Origin: Pseudomonadota bacterium
Lineage (GTDB): Bacteria > Myxococcota_A > Polyangia > Polyangiales > Polyangiaceae
Reading direction: 5' to 3'
Length of the DNA: 64,000 nt
Assembly: GCA_023423895.1 (NCBI GenBank)
Contig: JAFAER010000229.1
Location: forward strand, 1-64,000
The number at the start of each line of letters is the position of its first letter. The stretch's first letter is position 1. Positions 37,496 to 46,115 of this stretch are shown piece by piece. A program made the translations under genes and the position numbers. Under the pieces are notes generated by a model. That model saw only the letters and a program-made list of their open reading frames with translations. It was not told the DNA's origin and did no database searches.

Positions 37496-38392
37496 GTGCG
37501 CAGCATGACCGGCTTCGGTGTCGGCGATGCAATGCTCGCCGGCCCCGAGACCGCTCCGTCCCGCAGCGACAAGCTGACCGTCGAGATCCGTGCGGTCAAT
37601 CATCGCTTCCTCGACGTCCGCGTCCGCGTGCCGAGCCAGGTTCCGGACCTCGCGAACGCCGTGGAGTCGCTCGCCCGCGAGCGCCTGACGCGAGGCCGCT
37701 TCGACATCAATGTTCGACTCGATGGGGCCGTCCTCGGCGCGATGGTCATCGATCAGGCGCGCGCGCGGAGCGTCTTCGCCGAGCTGAAGAAGCTTCGAGA
37801 CGAGCTCTCGCCGGAAGCGGATGTCCCGCTCTCGCTCCTCGGCGCCGTGCCCGACCTCTTCGTTCCCTCGCTCGAGCGCGAAGCGGAAGTGCTCGATGGC
37901 GCGCTCAAGGCCGCGTTCGATGCTGCTCTCACGTCTCTGGACGCGATGCGCCTGCGAGAGGGCCTCGCGCTCGCCGACGACCTCATCCGACGCCTGGCGA
38001 CGATCCGCAAGCACATGCACGGAGTCACCGCCCGCGCCCCGCACGTGGTCGAGATCTACAAGAAGCGCCTGAAAGAGCGCGCCGACCGGCTTCGCCTCGC
38101 GTCCGACGTCGAGGTCGATCCGGGCCGTCTGGAGCAGGAGGTCGCGCTCTTCGCGGACCGGGTCGACGTCGCCGAAGAGCTCACGCGGCTCGAGAGCCAC
38201 TGCGCCCACTTCGAGAGCTTGCTCCAGAGCCAGGAGTCCGTCGGGCGGCGCCTCGACTTCCTGCTCCAGGAGATGGCCCGGGAAGCGAACACGATCGGCT
38301 CGAAGAGCCAGGACGTCGCGATCGCACACGCCGTCGTCGAGCTGAAGGCCGAGATCGAGCGGATGCGCGAGCAGGTCCAGAACGTCGAGTAG
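37496..38392 (+). CDS. yicC: YicC-family endoribonuclease
   Basis: 298 aa from GTG 37496, giving the family start MRSMTGFG; GAGGG precedes it. The C-terminal DUF1732 part is present (LEQEVALFADRVDVAEELTRLESH, then GRRLDFLLQEMAREANTIGSKS). YicC proteins are reported to act as endoribonucleases on small RNAs in other bacteria. Adjacent to gmk, as in many genomes. Confidence 0.93.
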   Translation: MRSMTGFGVGDAMLAGPETAPSRSDKLTVEIRAVNHRFLDVRVRVPSQVPDLANAVESLARERLTRGRFDINVRLDGAVLGAMVIDQARARSVFAELKKLRDELSPEADVPLSLLGAVPDLFVPSLEREAEVLDGALKAAFDAALTSLDAMRLREGLALADDLIRRLATIRKHMHGVTARAPHVVEIYKKRLKERADRLRLASDVEVDPGRLEQEVALFADRVDVAEELTRLESHCAHFESLLQSQESVGRRLDFLLQEMAREANTIGSKSQDVAIAHAVVELKAEIERMREQVQNVE

Positions 38393-38508
38393 AGACTGCT
38401 CGCCGGCGGGCAGAGGTTCGTGCCACGGGGGGGCGATCTGATCTAGAATGCGTGCCGTATTCGTTCGCGAGGACCAGGCTCTCAGCGAAGGCTGAGGGCT
38501 CTCACCGA

Positions 38509-38537
38509 GGACTGAGGACCGAGGACCGAGGACTTGA
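38509..38537 (+). repeat. 7-bp tandem repeat at the gmk ribosome-binding site
   Basis: GGACTGA-GGACCGA-GGACCGA-GGACTTGA runs from 38509 into the gmk leader, ending 2 bp before the ATG. Each unit recreates GAGGA, so several overlapping Shine-Dalgarno-like elements precede the start. Copy number could tune translation. Confidence 0.5.
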
Positions 38538-38539
38538 AC

Positions 38540-39163
38540 ATGGCCGATCCCTTCCTGCTCCTCATCCTCTCGTCCCCGAGCGGCGCCGGAAAGACCACCC
38601 TCACGCGCAAGCTCCGCGAGAAGTTCCCGGAGCTGCGCTTCAGCGTCTCGCACACGACGCGCAAGCCGCGAGCGAACGAGACGGACGGCAAGGACTATCA
38701 CTTCATCGACCGGAAGCAGTTCGAAGAGCTGGTCGAGCGTGAAGCGTTCCTCGAGTGGGCGCACGTTCACGAGAACTGCTACGGGACGTCGCTCGCGGAG
38801 ATCGAACGCGCGAAGGCGGACCCGAACTGCGGCGGCATCATCTTCGACATCGACTACCAGGGAGCGCGCCAGATCCGGGCGAAGGTCCCGGAAGCCGTTT
38901 CGGCGTTCATCCTGCCGCCGTCGATGATCGAGCTCGAACGCCGCCTACGTGGCCGCGCGAGCGACAGCGACGAGGTGGTGCGAAAGCGCTTCGCCGTCGC
39001 GCACGTCGAGATCGAGCACTACGGATTCTTCGATTACCTCGTGGTGAACGACGACGTCGAGAACGCGTTCCGCCATCTCGAGGGGATCATCCTCGCGGAA
39101 CGTTCCCGTCGCGTTCGCCGCGCCGAGCTGGCCGAGCGGCTCCTTCGCGCCGGCAAGCTCTGA
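38540..39163 (+). CDS. gmk: Guanylate kinase
   Basis: 207 aa from ATG 38540; an in-frame TTG at 38534 would add MN. P-loop SSPSGAGKTTL at the N-terminus, GMP-binding VSHTTRKPRANETDGKDYHF, and FDIDYQGARQI. It phosphorylates GMP to GDP with ATP. It follows yicC by ~147 bp with a repeat-rich leader. GDP/GTP supply is the substrate side of alarmone metabolism, of interest given the RelA/SpoT-like gene 4 kb away. Confidence 0.95.
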   Translation: MADPFLLLILSSPSGAGKTTLTRKLREKFPELRFSVSHTTRKPRANETDGKDYHFIDRKQFEELVEREAFLEWAHVHENCYGTSLAEIERAKADPNCGGIIFDIDYQGARQIRAKVPEAVSAFILPPSMIELERRLRGRASDSDEVVRKRFAVAHVEIEHYGFFDYLVVNDDVENAFRHLEGIILAERSRRVRRAELAERLLRAGKL

Positions 39164-39369
39164 TTCCGGTCCGGTAGCGCGCATCGCGCTGTCGCTGCTG
39201 ATGAGACCCATGCGGGTCATCGCGCGACGGCTCCGATCACGCGATTCGACGGCGACCGCTCGTTACGTGGCGGATCCTCGTGGATCGCGCCGACAACGAC
39301 GCGCGAGCGGCTGGATGTCGTGGACCGCCACGAAGCGACCGCAAGCGACCGTCAGCGCGCCGGTGCGCA

Positions 39370-39407
39370 TCAGGTCGTCTTTTCAGGTCGTCTTGTCAGG
39401 TGGTCTT
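39370..39407 (-). repeat. Three 13-bp micro-repeats carrying stop codons at the lspA 3' end
   Basis: TCAGG(T/T)(C/G)GTCTT units start at 39370, 39383 and 39396. The last contains the lspA stop (TGA on minus, 39398-39396); the other two place TGA 13 and 26 bp downstream, covering all three frames, as at panB. Confidence 0.6.
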
Positions 39408-40367
39408 CGCCGGCGGAGCGTCCGTCGCGCCCGGCGGCGCGGGCTCGCCCTCGGCGGTCAGCGCCGACGTCTCACCCACTGCCGCGGCGTCTTCCGCCGG
39501 TCCGGCAACATCCGCGGCGACGCTCTCGGCGAGCGGAGCTGCGCCGGCGGGCTCGAGCGCCGGTTCGAGCGGAACGTCTGCCGGCGGGATCATCGGCTTG
39601 CCGCGCCGGGCCGTGATCATGTCGATCGCCATCAACGCAACGCCGACGCAGATGGCGATGTCGGCCACGTTGAACGTCGGCCAGTGATCCGTGACGATGT
39701 GCTTCGGGTAGTACTTACCGATGAGCTCGTTGAGCTTCCGGATCCAGTCGGCGCGGTAGTCGATGAAGTCGATGACGTAGCCGTACCGGATACGATCGAA
39801 GACGTTGCCGAGCGCCCCGCCGAGCACGAGGGGCAGCCCCCACTTCAGCGCGTACTGACGCGGCTGGAGGCGGCGATACAGCGTGACGATGAAGGCGATC
39901 GCCGCCACCGACACGAGGAGGAAGAACGGCCGGCGGACGTTCTCGCTCTCACCCTGCAGAAGCCCCCACGCCCCGCCCTTGTTCTTGGCGAGGACGAACA
40001 TGAGGTGGTTGTCGACGACGGTGACGTACCCCGGGTAGTCGGCGAGCTTGGCTTCCGCCCAGAGCTTCGTCCCGATGTCCGACACCAGCGAAGCGACCGC
40101 GACGACGGCGAGGAAAACCGGCGAGGGACGCGGGCCGAGAATCGTCTCGGGGATCGCGCGCGCGGTGCCGGCGGGACGGCCTAGGCGCTCCACACCAGGA
40201 GCGAGCGGCGGCTCTTCGGCGGGGGCCAGCTCGACGACCGGAGCGGCGGCTTCGGGCGCAGGCGCAGGCGCCTCACCGGACAGCGCTGCGTCCGGCTCCG
40301 TCGCGGCATCAGATCCGGGGTTGCCGACCTCGTCGGTCGTTGCGTCTTGGCGGGAGCTCTCGTTCAT
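39396..40367 (-). CDS. lspA: Lipoprotein signal peptidase with N- and C-terminal extensions
   Basis: 323 aa, roughly twice the usual ~165. Residues 1-~80 are an Ala/Pro/Glu-rich extension with no obvious fold; ~83-250 is the peptidase II core with four predicted membrane helices; catalytic Asp200 (GYVIDFIDY) and Asp236 (FNVADIAIC), plus NVFDRIRYG. An extra ~23-residue amphipathic segment (ADWIRKLNELIGKYYPKHIV) sits between the two catalytic motifs. Residues ~255-323 are another Ala/Pro/Glu tail. It cleaves prolipoproteins at the lipidated Cys; the window has 17 such substrates. Convergent with gmk. Confidence 0.9.
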   Translation of the reverse strand: MNESSRQDATTDEVGNPGSDAATEPDAALSGEAPAPAPEAAAPVVELAPAEEPPLAPGVERLGRPAGTARAIPETILGPRPSPVFLAVVAVASLVSDIGTKLWAEAKLADYPGYVTVVDNHLMFVLAKNKGGAWGLLQGESENVRRPFFLLVSVAAIAFIVTLYRRLQPRQYALKWGLPLVLGGALGNVFDRIRYGYVIDFIDYRADWIRKLNELIGKYYPKHIVTDHWPTFNVADIAICVGVALMAIDMITARRGKPMIPPADVPLEPALEPAGAAPLAESVAADVAGPAEDAAAVGETSALTAEGEPAPPGATDAPPAKTT

Positions 40368-40648
40368 CGATGTTGCGCGGATGTTCAGCCTCAGGCGGCT
40401 TCACGAAGACGGAGCCCCGGGCGGCCCACACGCCGAGAATGGAGCGCGAACCCTACTCAATCCCGTGCGAGCTGTCACGTCCCACCCCGCCTCGTGTCCA
40501 CGCGACCCGGACCGCCCGTCCGGAGGCTTGTCCCGCCGCCTGGCACCTGGTTAGATGTTCAGGAGCAAAGGTTCAGGTTCGGCAGGTCGTCCGCCCGCCG
40601 ATCTGAGCGGCGAGCGGCGAGCAGCACGCAGCACAGGAGCACATCGGG

Positions 40649-43147
40649 ATGAGCAGCAAGCGCGGAAGCAAGAGCGTTGCGGCGCCGTGGGAGTCAGCAC
40701 GCGGGGTCGATGCGGTCCTCGACGGCTGGCTGGCGAGCAAGATCGTCCGGCCGTGCGTGATGGCGGACGAGACCGTGCCCGGCAAGACGGCGAGCATGGC
40801 GCCCTTCCCGTCCACGCTGCCGACGCAGCTCGCGTTCGCGCTCCGCGGTCGCGGCGTCGAAGAGCTCTACGCGCACCAGGCGCGGGCGTTCGATGCCATC
40901 AAGGGCGGAGCTCGCGGCATCGTCGTCGCGACGCCCACGGCCAGCGGCAAGAGCTACTGCTTCCACCTCCCCGTCCTCGCGACGCAGCTCGAAGACCCGG
41001 ATGCGCGGGCCATCTACGTCTACCCGACGAAGGCGCTCGCACGCGACCAGGAGTCGAGCCTGCGCGAGCTCATGCGATCTGCGGGGCTCAATCGCGGTGC
41101 GGTCGTCTACGACGGGGACACGCCTGGCGACGCGCGCCGGGCGGCCCGGGAGCAGTCGGGCATCGTCCTGACGAACCCGGACATGCTCCACGCGGGGATC
41201 CTCCCGCATCACACGGCCTGGGCGCGCACGTTCCAGAACCTGCGCTACGTCGTCATCGACGAGCTCCACACGTACAAGGGCGTCTTCGGCTCGCACGTCG
41301 CGAACGTGATCCGCCGGCTGATGCGCGTCGCGCGTTTCCACGGCTCGGAGCCGGTGCTCGTCGGCGCGACCGCGACGATCGGCAATCCGCGCGAGCACGC
41401 AGCCCGCATGTTCTCGCTCGACGACGCGTCGCTCGCGGCGATCACCGAGAGCGGCGCTCCCCAAGGCGAGCGGCGCGTGTTCCTCTACAACCCGCCGGTC
41501 GTGAACGCGGAGCTCGGCATCCGCGCGAGCTACGTGAAGCAAGCCGTGATGCTCGCCACCGACCTCGTGAAGGCGCGCGTGCCGACCATCGTCTTCGGAC
41601 AGTCGCGCAACAACGTCGAGGTCATGCTGCGCTACCTCCGCGACAAGGTCGCGCCGCAGGTCGATGCCTCCAAGGTCATGGGCTACCGCGGCGGGTACCT
41701 GCCGGAGCAGCGTCGCGAGATCGAGCGCAAGCTGCGCGAAGGCGAGATCCTCTGCGTCGTCGCGACGAACGCGCTCGAGCTCGGGATCGACATCGGCGCG
41801 CTCGATGCCGTCGTCTGCGCCGGCTACCCGGGCTCGGTCGCCGCCACCTGGCAGCGCTTCGGTCGCGCGGGTCGTCGCAAGGGACGGAGCATCTGCGTCC
41901 TCGTGACGTCGAGCGCGCCGCTCGATCAATACCTCGCGCGCGATCCGTCGTACCTGCTCGGCGCGCCCGTCGAGGAGGCACGCGTCGATCCGGACAACCC
42001 CGAGATCCTCATCCAGCATCTGAAGTGCGCCGCCTTCGAGCTCCCCTTCAAGCGCGGCGAGAAGTTCGGCACGCTCGACGAGGAGAGCACCGGCTCGGCG
42101 CTCGAGTTCCTCGAGCAGCACAAGGTCGTCCACGAGAACTCCGGCACGTTCCACTGGGCGGCCGACGCGTACCCGGCCAACAACGTCTCGCTCCGCAGCA
42201 TCGGCTGGGACAACGTCGTCATCATCGATGCCGAGCACGACAAGACGCTGGCCGAGATCGACTGGCGCGGCGCCCACACGATGGTGCACGAGCAGGCGAT
42301 CTACCAGCACGACGGCGAGTGCTGGCAGGTCGAGAAGTTCGACTACGAGAACCACAAGGCGTTCGTCCGCAAGGTGAAGCCGGACTACTGGACCGACGCG
42401 ATGACGTACACGACCGTGAACGTCCTCGAGGAGTTCGGCGCTGGCACGATGGCGGAGGGCTGGCCGTCCGGATGGGGCGAGGTCTCGGTCGTCGAGAAGG
42501 TCGTCGGCTACAAGAAGATCAAGTTCTACACGCACGAGAACGCGGGCTACGGCGACGTGCGTCTGCCCGAGATGCAGATGCACACGACGGCGTTCTGGCT
42601 CACCGTCCCCGAGGAGATCTGTCAGCAGATGCCCGAGGGGCGTGCGGCCGCGATCGACGGCCTGCGCGGCGTCGGCGTGGCGCTCGAGACCGTCTCGACG
42701 CTGGCGCTCATGTGCGATCCGCGCGATCTCGGGACGACACTCGGCGACACGTCGCTCGATCCCGAGGCGATGGCGAACGTCGACGACGAGGACGCGCCCG
42801 TGCCGATCCCGCGGCGCGTTCGCGGTGGTCCGGCGCCGGGGTACAGCCCGACGCTTTTCCTCTACGAGCACACGCCCGGTGGCATCGGGCTGGCGGAGCG
42901 CATCTTCGCGCAGCGCGACGTGCTCTTGGCGCGCGCGCTCCGCCTCGTCGAAGGGTGTCCGTGCGCGTCCGGCTGTCCCGGATGTGTGGGCCCGGCGATC
43001 GAAGCGGCGCCCGTCCCTATTCCCGGAAGTGTGCCGCCGTCTCCGCCACAACGTGCGCGGGCCAATCCGGTCACGGGCCGGAAAGCCGTCGCGATCGAGC
43101 TCATGCGGCGCGCGCTCGGCGGTATCAGGGCGCTTGCGGCTGGGTAA
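40649..43147 (+). CDS. DEAD/DEAH-box helicase with C-terminal Cys motif (MrfA/YprA-like)
   Basis: 832 aa. Motif I TPTASGKS (~95-102), DELH box (VIDELHTYKG), motif III VGATAT, and a C-terminal helicase lobe (TNALELGIDIG, WQRFGRAGRRKGRS). The C-terminal third is DUF1998-like and ends with CPCASGCPGC (~770-779), the four-Cys cluster typical of YprA/MrfA helicases. In Bacillus, MrfA helps repair mitomycin-type DNA damage; the same role here is inferred from family. It is a single gene, not coupled to its neighbours. Confidence 0.85.
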   Translation: MSSKRGSKSVAAPWESARGVDAVLDGWLASKIVRPCVMADETVPGKTASMAPFPSTLPTQLAFALRGRGVEELYAHQARAFDAIKGGARGIVVATPTASGKSYCFHLPVLATQLEDPDARAIYVYPTKALARDQESSLRELMRSAGLNRGAVVYDGDTPGDARRAAREQSGIVLTNPDMLHAGILPHHTAWARTFQNLRYVVIDELHTYKGVFGSHVANVIRRLMRVARFHGSEPVLVGATATIGNPREHAARMFSLDDASLAAITESGAPQGERRVFLYNPPVVNAELGIRASYVKQAVMLATDLVKARVPTIVFGQSRNNVEVMLRYLRDKVAPQVDASKVMGYRGGYLPEQRREIERKLREGEILCVVATNALELGIDIGALDAVVCAGYPGSVAATWQRFGRAGRRKGRSICVLVTSSAPLDQYLARDPSYLLGAPVEEARVDPDNPEILIQHLKCAAFELPFKRGEKFGTLDEESTGSALEFLEQHKVVHENSGTFHWAADAYPANNVSLRSIGWDNVVIIDAEHDKTLAEIDWRGAHTMVHEQAIYQHDGECWQVEKFDYENHKAFVRKVKPDYWTDAMTYTTVNVLEEFGAGTMAEGWPSGWGEVSVVEKVVGYKKIKFYTHENAGYGDVRLPEMQMHTTAFWLTVPEEICQQMPEGRAAAIDGLRGVGVALETVSTLALMCDPRDLGTTLGDTSLDPEAMANVDDEDAPVPIPRRVRGGPAPGYSPTLFLYEHTPGGIGLAERIFAQRDVLLARALRLVEGCPCASGCPGCVGPAIEAAPVPIPGSVPPSPPQRARANPVTGRKAVAIELMRRALGGIRALAAG

Positions 43148-43340
43148 ACGATCGGCGTCGCAGAACACGCGGCGAGCGCGCCCGCCACCGCGCGCCACGT
43201 GAGGTGCCTGCGAGCGATCCGCATGTCCTCGCTCCGGCGATCGGCCGGCGCATCGCGATCGACGGGCGCCCGTTCGCGACGATCATGCTCGACGGTCGAT
43301 CGGCGTCCGCATGGAATCGGCCGTGCACCGGGCCGGAAAC

Positions 43341-43928
43341 ATGTTGGCGTTCAAGACTACATGTGCCGCGCTGGGGCTTGGAATCGTTGCATGTTCTGCT
43401 TCGTCTCCGAGCGTGCCCCCGACGCCTGAAGACAACTCCGTGAAGGTTCCGCCGTTCAGCGAGTCGCGTGAGCCACCGACGCAGATGGACGAGAGCCCGC
43501 CGGACCAGAACATCGCGACGCCGCCGGACATCAAGAAGCCCGACGAGGAGAAGCCGCCAGAGTGCGGCACGGAGAAGGAGCCGAACAACGACGTCGACAA
43601 AGCGTCCGAGATCGACAAGTGCATGAGCGGCGAGCTCAATGGGTGGCAGGACACCGACTACTTGAAGATCAAGGCCCCGGAGGGCGTGACGGACATGGTG
43701 ATCGACCACTCCGAGCCGAAGGGAAAGGTCACGTACACGGTGACCATCCCGTCGAACAGCGGAGGCACCGGCGGGTCGAACAACTTCAACATGTCCTTCA
43801 GCGACAAGGCGCCGAGGACGAAGATCACGCCCGGCCAGACCTATCTGTTCCAGCTCAAGTGGGACAACGGCAGCCCGGGCGAGACGAGCGACAAGCGGCC
43901 GTGGTCGATCCGGGTCGCGTTCGAGTGA
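43341..43928 (+). CDS. Lipoprotein with PPC-like beta domain
   Basis: 195 aa from ATG 43341; a longer frame from 43311 adds a poor N-terminus. Lipobox GIVAC (Cys18), a Pro/Asp/Glu linker (~20-75), then CGTEKEPNNDVDKASEIDKCMSG, the 'EPNND...A..' opening common in bacterial pre-peptidase (PPC-like) beta domains, continuing with D.DYLKIKAP and TPGQTYLFQLKWD. It probably binds or presents at the surface. No enzyme attached. Confidence 0.65.
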   Translation: MLAFKTTCAALGLGIVACSASSPSVPPTPEDNSVKVPPFSESREPPTQMDESPPDQNIATPPDIKKPDEEKPPECGTEKEPNNDVDKASEIDKCMSGELNGWQDTDYLKIKAPEGVTDMVIDHSEPKGKVTYTVTIPSNSGGTGGSNNFNMSFSDKAPRTKITPGQTYLFQLKWDNGSPGETSDKRPWSIRVAFE

Positions 43929-44016
43929 GCGTGACCGAGCGCCAGACAGGGCCGGAGATCGCCTCGAGGCACTCCTACCGCGTGCTTCGGGGCGGTTTCG
44001 CGCGTAGTCTTCTGGC

Positions 44017-46095
44017 GTGGCTTCGGACAGGCGCCGCCTTCTTACCTTGCTCCTGGGACCGCTCGGCCTGGGGCTCGTGGCAGCATGTTTCTCCGGGACG
44101 GGGCCTGCGCTCCTGCCGGACGACGACGACCGCGGCGGATCGATCGATCTGACGGGCGATGCCGGGTTCGTGCGGACCGACGCCGACATCGGCGATCCAT
44201 TCGCGATCGACGGCCTCACCCCCTCGCACGGCCCCTTCACCGGCGGCACGCGCGCCAGGATCGACGGACGCGGATTCTCGTCGAAGCTGCGCGTCTTCGT
44301 CGGCGGCGTCGAGGTCGAGGCGGGCGCGCTCCTCGCGAGCGATCCGACCCGCGCGGCCATCGTGACGCCAGCGGGACCTCCGGGCTTCGTCGACGTCACG
44401 ATCCGCGACGAGGCGACCGCGAAGGAGCGCGTCCTGAAGAACGGGTTCTACTACGACGCCATCGTCGTGGTCCCCGACAGCGGCGCGACGAGCGGTGGGA
44501 CGCGCATCGCGATCACGGGAAGCGGCACCGCGTGGAGCGCCGGCACGACCGTCGCGATCGGCGGCGTCGCCTGCAAGGACGTCGTCGTGTCGTCGCCGAC
44601 GAAGCTCGAGTGCATCACGCCCGTCGGCACGCCGGGCTCGAAGGACGTCGTCGTGACGCCGGCGAACGGGCAGCCGATCCAGGCGCGCGATGCGTTCACC
44701 TACTCCGACTCGGTGGACGGCTATCGCGGCGGGCTCTCGGGAGGCGCGCTCTCCGGACGCATCAAGGTGCTGGCGTACAACGTCCTCACCGGCGGCCCGA
44801 TCCCCGACGCGTTCGCGATCGCCGGCGGCGACGCGGCCACGGCGAAGATCGGCAAGACCGCCGGCAACGGCGTCGTCGAGATCGACGGCATCACCGGCGA
44901 CAAGGTCACGGTCACCGTCGCGGCGAAGTGCCACCAGCCGATCACGTTCGTCGACGTCCCGGTCGACACGGTGACGGCGTACCTGGATCCCGTCCTCGAT
45001 CCGTCATGCGGAGAAGGAGACCCGGTCTCCGTCCCGCCCCGACAGCGCTACGGCGGCTTCATCGAGGGAGAGCTCGTGTTCCCGGGTGCCGGAGAGTTCG
45101 AGCGTGCCGGCTGGACCACCGTACCGCTCCCGACGAAGCCGACCGAACGACGCGCAGCGTACGTCTTCGAGGCCGCGTCGTCGCCGAACCAGACGTTCCA
45201 GCTCCCGCCGGCGAACCAGGCCATCACTCCGGAGGCCGAAGGCACGACCGGCTACGGCTATTCGATCCTCGTGTTCCCGGGCAACGCGACGATTTACATC
45301 GTCGCCGGGATCGAGGATCGGAGCGAGACGCCGGCGAAGTTCATCCCGTACTCGATGGGCGTCGCGCGCGGCGTCGCCGTCCCCGCACAGTCGCGCGTGC
45401 AAGGCGTCGACGTGAAGATGGACGTCCTGTTCGATCATCAGGTCACCGTCAGCGCGCAGCCACCCGCGCCCGGACCGCGGGGCCCCGACCGCTTCACCGC
45501 GTCGATCGCGACCACGCTCGGTGCCGCCGGCTACGCGATCCTCCCGCGAGGTACCCGCTCCACGCCTCTTCCCGCTCCGGCCACGCTGCCGTTCGTCGGC
45601 GTCCCGGCGCTCGATCAGGCGATGGCCGGCGAGCAATACGTGCTCGGCGGCGTCGCGGCGACCGGCCCCGAGCAGAGGCTCCCGGCGAGCGTCGTCGCGC
45701 GCGTACGCACCACGAACGCAAACACGCCCGTGTCCATCGGCGGCTTCCTCGGCGTCCCCGTGCTCTCGCAGCCTGGCGCCGGCGTCTGGAGCGGCAACCA
45801 CGTCGAGTTCTCCGGCGCGACCGGGCCCGCAGACCTCTCCGTGACGCGGGTCGTCTCCGGTGCGGGGCTCGTCACGTGGACGATCGTCGCGCCCGGCGGC
45901 ACGACCACCTTCGACGTCCCTGACCTCGGGGCCGTCGCGAGCGCCGATCCGCTCGGCCTCGTCCCCGGCGCCATCTCCACGACGGTGTACGTCGCGCGCA
46001 TCGAGCAGTTCGACTACGGCAAGCTTCGCTACGGCCATCTCGGCACCGGGCAGTGGAGCGCATACGCGTTCGACAGCCTCGGGGGCGTGTACTAG
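44017..46095 (+). CDS. IPT/TIG-domain surface lipoprotein
   Basis: 692 aa from GTG 44017. Lipobox VAAC (Cys24). Two Ig-like IPT/TIG domains occupy ~60-230: ITPSHGPFTGGT-like LTPSHGPFTGGTRARIDGRG and VVPDSGATSGGTRIAITGSG, each ending in a 'VTP...G' strand. The remaining ~450 residues are beta-rich, Gly/Thr/Val-biased, with repeated 'DGITGDKVTVTV'-type elements and no catalytic motif. Likely a large extracellular adhesin-like protein. The next gene starts 20 bp downstream. Confidence 0.72.
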   Translation: MASDRRRLLTLLLGPLGLGLVAACFSGTGPALLPDDDDRGGSIDLTGDAGFVRTDADIGDPFAIDGLTPSHGPFTGGTRARIDGRGFSSKLRVFVGGVEVEAGALLASDPTRAAIVTPAGPPGFVDVTIRDEATAKERVLKNGFYYDAIVVVPDSGATSGGTRIAITGSGTAWSAGTTVAIGGVACKDVVVSSPTKLECITPVGTPGSKDVVVTPANGQPIQARDAFTYSDSVDGYRGGLSGGALSGRIKVLAYNVLTGGPIPDAFAIAGGDAATAKIGKTAGNGVVEIDGITGDKVTVTVAAKCHQPITFVDVPVDTVTAYLDPVLDPSCGEGDPVSVPPRQRYGGFIEGELVFPGAGEFERAGWTTVPLPTKPTERRAAYVFEAASSPNQTFQLPPANQAITPEAEGTTGYGYSILVFPGNATIYIVAGIEDRSETPAKFIPYSMGVARGVAVPAQSRVQGVDVKMDVLFDHQVTVSAQPPAPGPRGPDRFTASIATTLGAAGYAILPRGTRSTPLPAPATLPFVGVPALDQAMAGEQYVLGGVAATGPEQRLPASVVARVRTTNANTPVSIGGFLGVPVLSQPGAGVWSGNHVEFSGATGPADLSVTRVVSGAGLVTWTIVAPGGTTTFDVPDLGAVASADPLGLVPGAISTTVYVARIEQFDYGKLRYGHLGTGQWSAYAFDSLGGVY

Positions 46096-46115
46096 TCGCG
46101 AGCCCACGACCAACC

